In this document: piece by piece, positions 11,971-14,620 of the stretch
How the letters are laid out: every line of letters starts with the position of its first letter
Numbering within the stretch: the stretch's first letter is position 1
DNA from: a bacterium
GTDB lineage: Bacteria > Patescibacteria > Paceibacteria > UBA9973 > UBA2103
DNA: 14,620 nt
Assembly (NCBI GenBank): GCA_021812925.1
Contig: JAKAMK010000009.1
Coordinates: 1 to 14,620 of the forward strand
Direction: 5' to 3'
Made by a program: the position numbers and the translations under genes
The notes under the pieces: model-generated
Databases searched by the model: none
The model's input: only the letters and a program-made list of their open reading frames with translations
Told to the model about the DNA's origin: nothing

Positions 11971-12891
11971 ATGACTCCCGCTCGCAAACGCGCACTCGGT
12001 GCACTCATACTCGCGCTCGCCACGCTCGGCATCGGCTACTTTATTGGCGGCAGCGCGGCGCCCGCAGCGGGCGCCGCGTGCGTCGCGCCCACGACCGTCT
12101 CTGCTCCCCCGGCAGGCTCTACGCGCGTGCTCTACTCGCTCGACCAGAAGGAGAACGACAAGCAGCTCATCGCGCTCATAGACAGCGCGAAGACGCACGT
12201 GTACTTCGCTATCTACGAGTTCACGCTCAAAGATGTGGCCGACGCCTTGGTCGCCGCGAAGGAGCGCGGGCTCGACGTGCGCGGACTCGTCGACTCGACC
12301 GAAAGCGCGAGTTCGTACGACCAGCCCATCATCCAGGAGCTCGTCGCCGCAGGCATTCCGGTGGAGACCGAGAAGCACGCGGACGGCAATGGCATCATGC
12401 ATATCAAAGCGCTCGTCACCGACTCGGCGTACGCGATGGGTTCCTACAACTGGACCGGCTCGGCGACGACCGAAAACGACGAGATACTCGAGATAGGCAC
12501 GGACCCCACGCTCGTGAAAACGTACGAAGACCTTCTGTTACGTCTCTTCACGCAATACCAGGGAACGAACGCGGCGGCCGAGGCCGCCGCGCCCGTACTC
12601 CACGGCCCCTACTCCATCACGGAAGCGCCCGCGCACGTGGGCGAGTACGCGAAAGTCACGGGCACACTTGTAGACGCCTACACCTCCTCGACCGGCACCG
12701 TCTTCCTCGATTTCTGCAAAGACTACAAGAGCTGCCCGTTCTCGGGCGTCATCTTCGCCGGCGACGCTAAGGCCTTCGGCGACCTTTCTCGCTACGCCGG
12801 CAAGACGGTCACAGTGACGGGCACCATCACCTCCTACCAGGGCCAGGCCGAGATGAAACTCTCCGATTCAAGTCAGATGTTGCCTCATTGA
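11971..12891 (+). CDS. Membrane-anchored PLD-superfamily nuclease with C-terminal OB-fold domain
   Basis: 306 residues. Residues 8-27 form a signal anchor after a basic start (TPARKR). An Ala/Pro linker leads to a PLD-like domain (about 52-195): VLYSLDQKENDKQLIALIDSAK, VYFAIYEF, then one HKD motif HIKALVTD (H144, K146, D151) followed by GSYNWT and ENDE. A single HKD per chain is typical of Nuc/EndA-type enzymes, which act as dimers. After an Ala linker (200-207) comes an OB-like domain (about 220-303: AKVTGTLVDAY, TVFLDF, KTVTVTGTITSYQG) with C249 and C255, a likely disulfide. It probably cuts DNA or RNA outside the cell or at the surface; nucleotide scavenging would suit a CPR lifestyle, but that is inference. 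The start at 11971 matches the signal anchor and the -10. Confidence 0.85.
   Translation: MTPARKRALGALILALATLGIGYFIGGSAAPAAGAACVAPTTVSAPPAGSTRVLYSLDQKENDKQLIALIDSAKTHVYFAIYEFTLKDVADALVAAKERGLDVRGLVDSTESASSYDQPIIQELVAAGIPVETEKHADGNGIMHIKALVTDSAYAMGSYNWTGSATTENDEILEIGTDPTLVKTYEDLLLRLFTQYQGTNAAAEAAAPVLHGPYSITEAPAHVGEYAKVTGTLVDAYTSSTGTVFLDFCKDYKSCPFSGVIFAGDAKAFGDLSRYAGKTVTVTGTITSYQGQAEMKLSDSSQMLPH
12054..12078. repeat. 25-nt GC palindrome in the first linker of the PLD gene
   Basis: Arms CGCGGCGCCCGC and GCGGGCGCCGCG (12 bp, perfect) around a single A. It encodes SAAPAAGAA between the membrane anchor and the PLD domain. Confidence 0.93.
12570..12591. repeat. 22-nt GC palindrome in the second linker of the PLD gene
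   Basis: Arms CGCGGCGGCC and GGCCGCCGCG (10 bp, perfect) around GA. It encodes AAAEAAA between the PLD and OB-like domains. Confidence 0.93.
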
Positions 12892-12915
12892 CATCTTGAC
12901 TTTTGTGAGTATATT
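12888..12915 (+). promoter_or_regulatory. Consensus promoter for the 181-residue membrane protein gene
   Basis: TTGACA (12888-12893), 16 bp, TATATT (12910-12915). The -35 overlaps the TGA stop of the PLD gene. It is the best sigma-70-like promoter in the window. Confidence 0.75.
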
Positions 12916-12930
12916 AACGCCAGAAAATCA

Positions 12931-12937
12931 AAGGAGG
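12931..12937 (+). promoter_or_regulatory. Strong Shine-Dalgarno site
   Basis: AAGGAGG lies 5 nt before the ATG at 12943. It stands out because most other genes here lack a recognisable ribosome binding site. Confidence 0.85.
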
Positions 12938-12942
12938 CAGCC

Positions 12943-13488
12943 ATGCTGCTAGACCTCGTGTTCATTGCTGCATGTGCGGCAATTATGTGGCACTGGATTC
13001 AAGAAGATTTCCTGGACGACGAGTTGGACTCCGGCGACCGCCGCGCACTCATACCCTTCGCTTCCATCTTGGGGTTTATCCTTTGCGCTACAGCATTCGT
13101 GGTTTGGTCACTCGTGGGCATGTTTACGTCCTCGCTCGTACCGCACGAGGCGACTGGCTACCACACCGGGCCTTTCCCGCTCGTCTTCAGTCAGGATGCA
13201 AAGAGTTGGCCGCGATACTGCGTAGCGGTGGGTGAAGAAGGCGCAATATACGCGAGAGCTACGGACGAATTCCAACTGCACTCTTTCCCGAAAGAAGACG
13301 CACGCATTAGTGTCGAGCTCGGCCGCAAAGACTGCTCAGAGACGGTGTTCGTCGAGACGGGCGTACGGTTTACGCCGCAGTACACGTGGGCTTGGTTGCT
13401 TACGCCGGAAATGCTTCTGCCGAAGCATAACCAGTATGTCTTCCACGTGCCGCCGGGCATGGTGAAGCACATGGATAATGCAAGATAA
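12943..13488 (+). CDS. Hypothetical membrane protein with external domain
   Basis: 181 residues that I do not recognise. Helix 1 is at about 2-19 and helix 2 at about 36-61, separated by a very acidic loop (QEDFLDDELDSGD, 20-32). The remaining 120 residues form a soluble domain with two cysteines (C93, C131) that could pair, consistent with an extracytoplasmic location. The tail motif NQYVFHVPPGM is distinctive but unfamiliar to me. It is a self-contained transcription unit: consensus promoter, strong RBS and a hairpin terminator. Its base composition looks a little less GC-rich than its neighbours. These features suit an added gene, perhaps acquired by transfer, but I cannot prove this. Confidence 0.8.
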   Translation: MLLDLVFIAACAAIMWHWIQEDFLDDELDSGDRRALIPFASILGFILCATAFVVWSLVGMFTSSLVPHEATGYHTGPFPLVFSQDAKSWPRYCVAVGEEGAIYARATDEFQLHSFPKEDARISVELGRKDCSETVFVETGVRFTPQYTWAWLLTPEMLLPKHNQYVFHVPPGMVKHMDNAR

Positions 13489-13514
13489 GAAACAAACTCT
13501 TCATTTTTTGTCAC

Positions 13515-13550
13515 AAAGTGGCCAGCACCAGGTGCTGGCCACTTTTCTTC
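13515..13550 (+). terminator. Intrinsic terminator after the hypothetical membrane protein gene
   Basis: AAAGTGGCCAGCA-CCAGG-TGCTGGCCACTTT is a 13-bp stem with a 5-nt loop, followed by T residues and TTCCC. The A-run before the stem would also serve the minus strand. It separates this gene from the infC operon promoter. Confidence 0.9.
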
Positions 13551-13567
13551 CCATTTTCGTGATTTTC

Positions 13568-13576
13568 TGGTATATT
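13568..13576 (+). promoter_or_regulatory. Extended -10 promoter of the infC operon
   Basis: TGG-TATATT is an extended -10, 13 nt before the GTG at 13590. The leader would be about 6 nt, too short for a Shine-Dalgarno sequence or an autoregulatory hairpin. No -35 match stands out. Confidence 0.5.
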
Positions 13577-13589
13577 TCCTCTACAACAC

Positions 13590-14153
13590 GTGGCTAGCCA
13601 AGACCGACTGAACATCAATAACGAGATTCGCGCGAAGGAGCTGCGCGTCATCGGAAGCGACGGGGAGAACCTCGGCGTGCTTTCGCTTAGGGAGGCGCTC
13701 GCGGCGGCGCAGCGCGTCGGCCAGGACCTCATTGAGATAAGCCCGGGAGCGGTCCCGCCCGTTGCGAGAATCGCTGATTATGGTAAATTCGAATACGAAC
13801 GACGGAAGAAGGAAAAGGCTGTCAAGGCCAAGGCGAAAGTCTCCGAAACCAAGGAAGTCCAGATAAAGGTCGGCACGAGCGAAAACGACCAGAACCTGAA
13901 GGCCAAGAAGGCCGCGCAGTGGCTTTCCGAGGGGCACCGGGTGCGCGCCGAGATCTTCCTCAAGGGCCGGTATAAGGGCATGAGCGAGGACTTCCTCAAA
14001 GGACGCCTCGAGATGTTCCTGAAGCGCATCCCGTACGCGTTCAAGATGGCAGAGCCGATAACGAAGAGCCCGAAGGGCTACGCCGGCGTCATCGAGCGTG
14101 ACCTCGCGGCGCAGAAGAAGCGCGAGCAAGAAACCAACCATGAAAACCAATAA
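13590..14153 (+). CDS. infC: Translation initiation factor IF-3
   Basis: 187 residues. IF-3 binds the 30S subunit, prevents premature 50S joining and checks the start codon. The N-domain shows RLNINNEIRAKELRVI (6-21), GENLGVLSLREAL (25-37), DLIEISPGAVPPVARIADYGKFEYE (46-70), then a lysine-rich linker (72-86). The C-domain follows with EVQIKVGTSENDQNLKAKKAAQWL and GHRVRAEIFLKGR. The start is GTG at 13590: no ATG or longer frame fits, and the family's NNEIRA motif begins 10 residues in. A non-AUG start suits infC, whose product discriminates against unusual starts. The stop overlaps rpmI by 14 nt, as expected for the infC-rpmI-rplT operon. Confidence 0.96.
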   Translation: MASQDRLNINNEIRAKELRVIGSDGENLGVLSLREALAAAQRVGQDLIEISPGAVPPVARIADYGKFEYERRKKEKAVKAKAKVSETKEVQIKVGTSENDQNLKAKKAAQWLSEGHRVRAEIFLKGRYKGMSEDFLKGRLEMFLKRIPYAFKMAEPITKSPKGYAGVIERDLAAQKKREQETNHENQ

Positions 14154-14334
14154 ATCGTATACGAAGCGCATCCGGGTGACCCGCAAGGGCAAGCTTGTCG
14201 CACGCAAGGCTGGCCAGAACCACTTCAACGCGAAAGCGAGCGGCAACAAGCGCCGCGGCAAGCGCGCAGCGGTCTCGCTCGCGCTTACTAAAGCGGTGAA
14301 GCGCCGCTTCCTTCCCGCCTCAGGTGCGAAGTAG
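14140..14334 (+). CDS. rpmI: 50S ribosomal protein L35 (bL35)
   Basis: 64 residues, highly basic. MKTNKSYTKRIRVTRKGKLVARKAGQNHFNAK matches the bL35 N-terminal pattern, and KRRGKRAAVSLA with KAVKRRFLP matches the C-terminal half. It is an rRNA-binding protein of the large subunit. The ATG lies inside the infC coding end (14-nt overlap), so translation is probably coupled. rplT follows 27 nt after its stop. Confidence 0.95.
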   Translation: MKTNKSYTKRIRVTRKGKLVARKAGQNHFNAKASGNKRRGKRAAVSLALTKAVKRRFLPASGAK

Positions 14335-14361
14335 TTTTAGCAATCAGGTAATTCTTTAGAT

Positions 14362-14620
14362 ATGTCACGAGTAAAAGGAGGCGTCATGGCGAACAAGCGT
14401 CGGAGCAACATGCTCTCGCGCACGAAGGGCTACCGCCACGGTCGCGGATCGAAGAAGCGCCAGATGCATGAGGCGATACTTCACGCCGGCAAGTACGCGT
14501 TCAACGACCGCCGCGAGAAGAAGAACGTCTTCCGTCAGCTCTGGATCGTCCGCTTGAATGCAGCAGTCCGCGAGAATGGCCACAAGTCGTACTCCACCTT
14601 CATCAATAAGCTGAAGAAGG
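14362..14620 (+). CDS. rplT: 50S ribosomal protein L20 (bL20), partial
   Basis: Runs off the right edge after 86 residues. SRVKGGVMANKRRSNMLSRTKGYRHGRGSKKR fits the N-terminal extension of bL20 and LHAGKYAFNDRREKKNVFRQLWIVRLNAAVRENG fits the conserved body, both early 23S rRNA binders. I chose the ATG at 14362 (MSRVKGG, matching the usual MARVKRG). A second ATG at 14386 sits inside this motif. No clear Shine-Dalgarno sequence precedes the start. In many bacteria L20 represses this operon; no leader structure for that is visible here. Confidence 0.96.
   Translation, partial: MSRVKGGVMANKRRSNMLSRTKGYRHGRGSKKRQMHEAILHAGKYAFNDRREKKNVFRQLWIVRLNAAVRENGHKSYSTFINKLKK

Noticed and set aside
1..14620. 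CRISPR array or toxin-antitoxin or restriction system
   Set aside because: No evenly spaced direct repeats and no proteins with such motifs were seen; the repeats here are inverted and mostly unrelated to one another.

Overview
The window looks like a piece of a Patescibacteria (CPR, Parcubacteria-like) chromosome. The reasons are a moderately high-GC, tightly packed genome, a MutY homologue with no iron-sulfur cysteines and an Nth with only two, a stand-alone VKOR, several genes with almost no 5' leader, and many short palindromes inside and between genes. TGA is used as a stop, so the code is standard. Lineage is inferred from protein style, not from a marker gene.

Layout. Positions 1-145 hold the 3' end of a plus-strand gene (RNase J-like), closed by a bidirectional terminator at 161-192. 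From 194 to 7343 nearly everything is on the minus strand, read right to left: an ECF sigma factor coupled to a membrane protein (probable anti-sigma), a zincin metallopeptidase joined in frame to a four-helix membrane domain, VKOR, a bactofilin-like beta-repeat membrane protein, then an oxidative-damage group of peroxiredoxin, Nth, a HAD phosphatase and MutY. At 7447-9129 a plus-strand pair encodes a DedA-type membrane protein and an ATP-grasp protein. These meet head-on a minus-strand DUF2127-like membrane gene. A gene-free stretch at 9652-10143 is filled by three inverted-repeat elements, one of which looks like a MITE with a 7-bp target duplication. Next come a minus-strand operon (PolB-type 3'-5' exonuclease, membrane protein, FMN reductase), a divergently transcribed PLD-family nuclease, a monocistronic membrane protein with textbook promoter, RBS and terminator, and the start of infC-rpmI-rplT, which runs off the end.

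The most striking feature is the number of perfect or near-perfect palindromes within coding sequence. MutY alone has four, including a 38-bp perfect one that adds about 12 codons; nth has a 35-nt one. In the PLD gene the two interdomain linkers are both encoded by GC-rich palindromes. With the long interrupted inverted repeats at gene ends, this suggests active formation or spread of hairpin-forming DNA in this lineage. I see no transposase, CRISPR array, tRNA or rRNA here.
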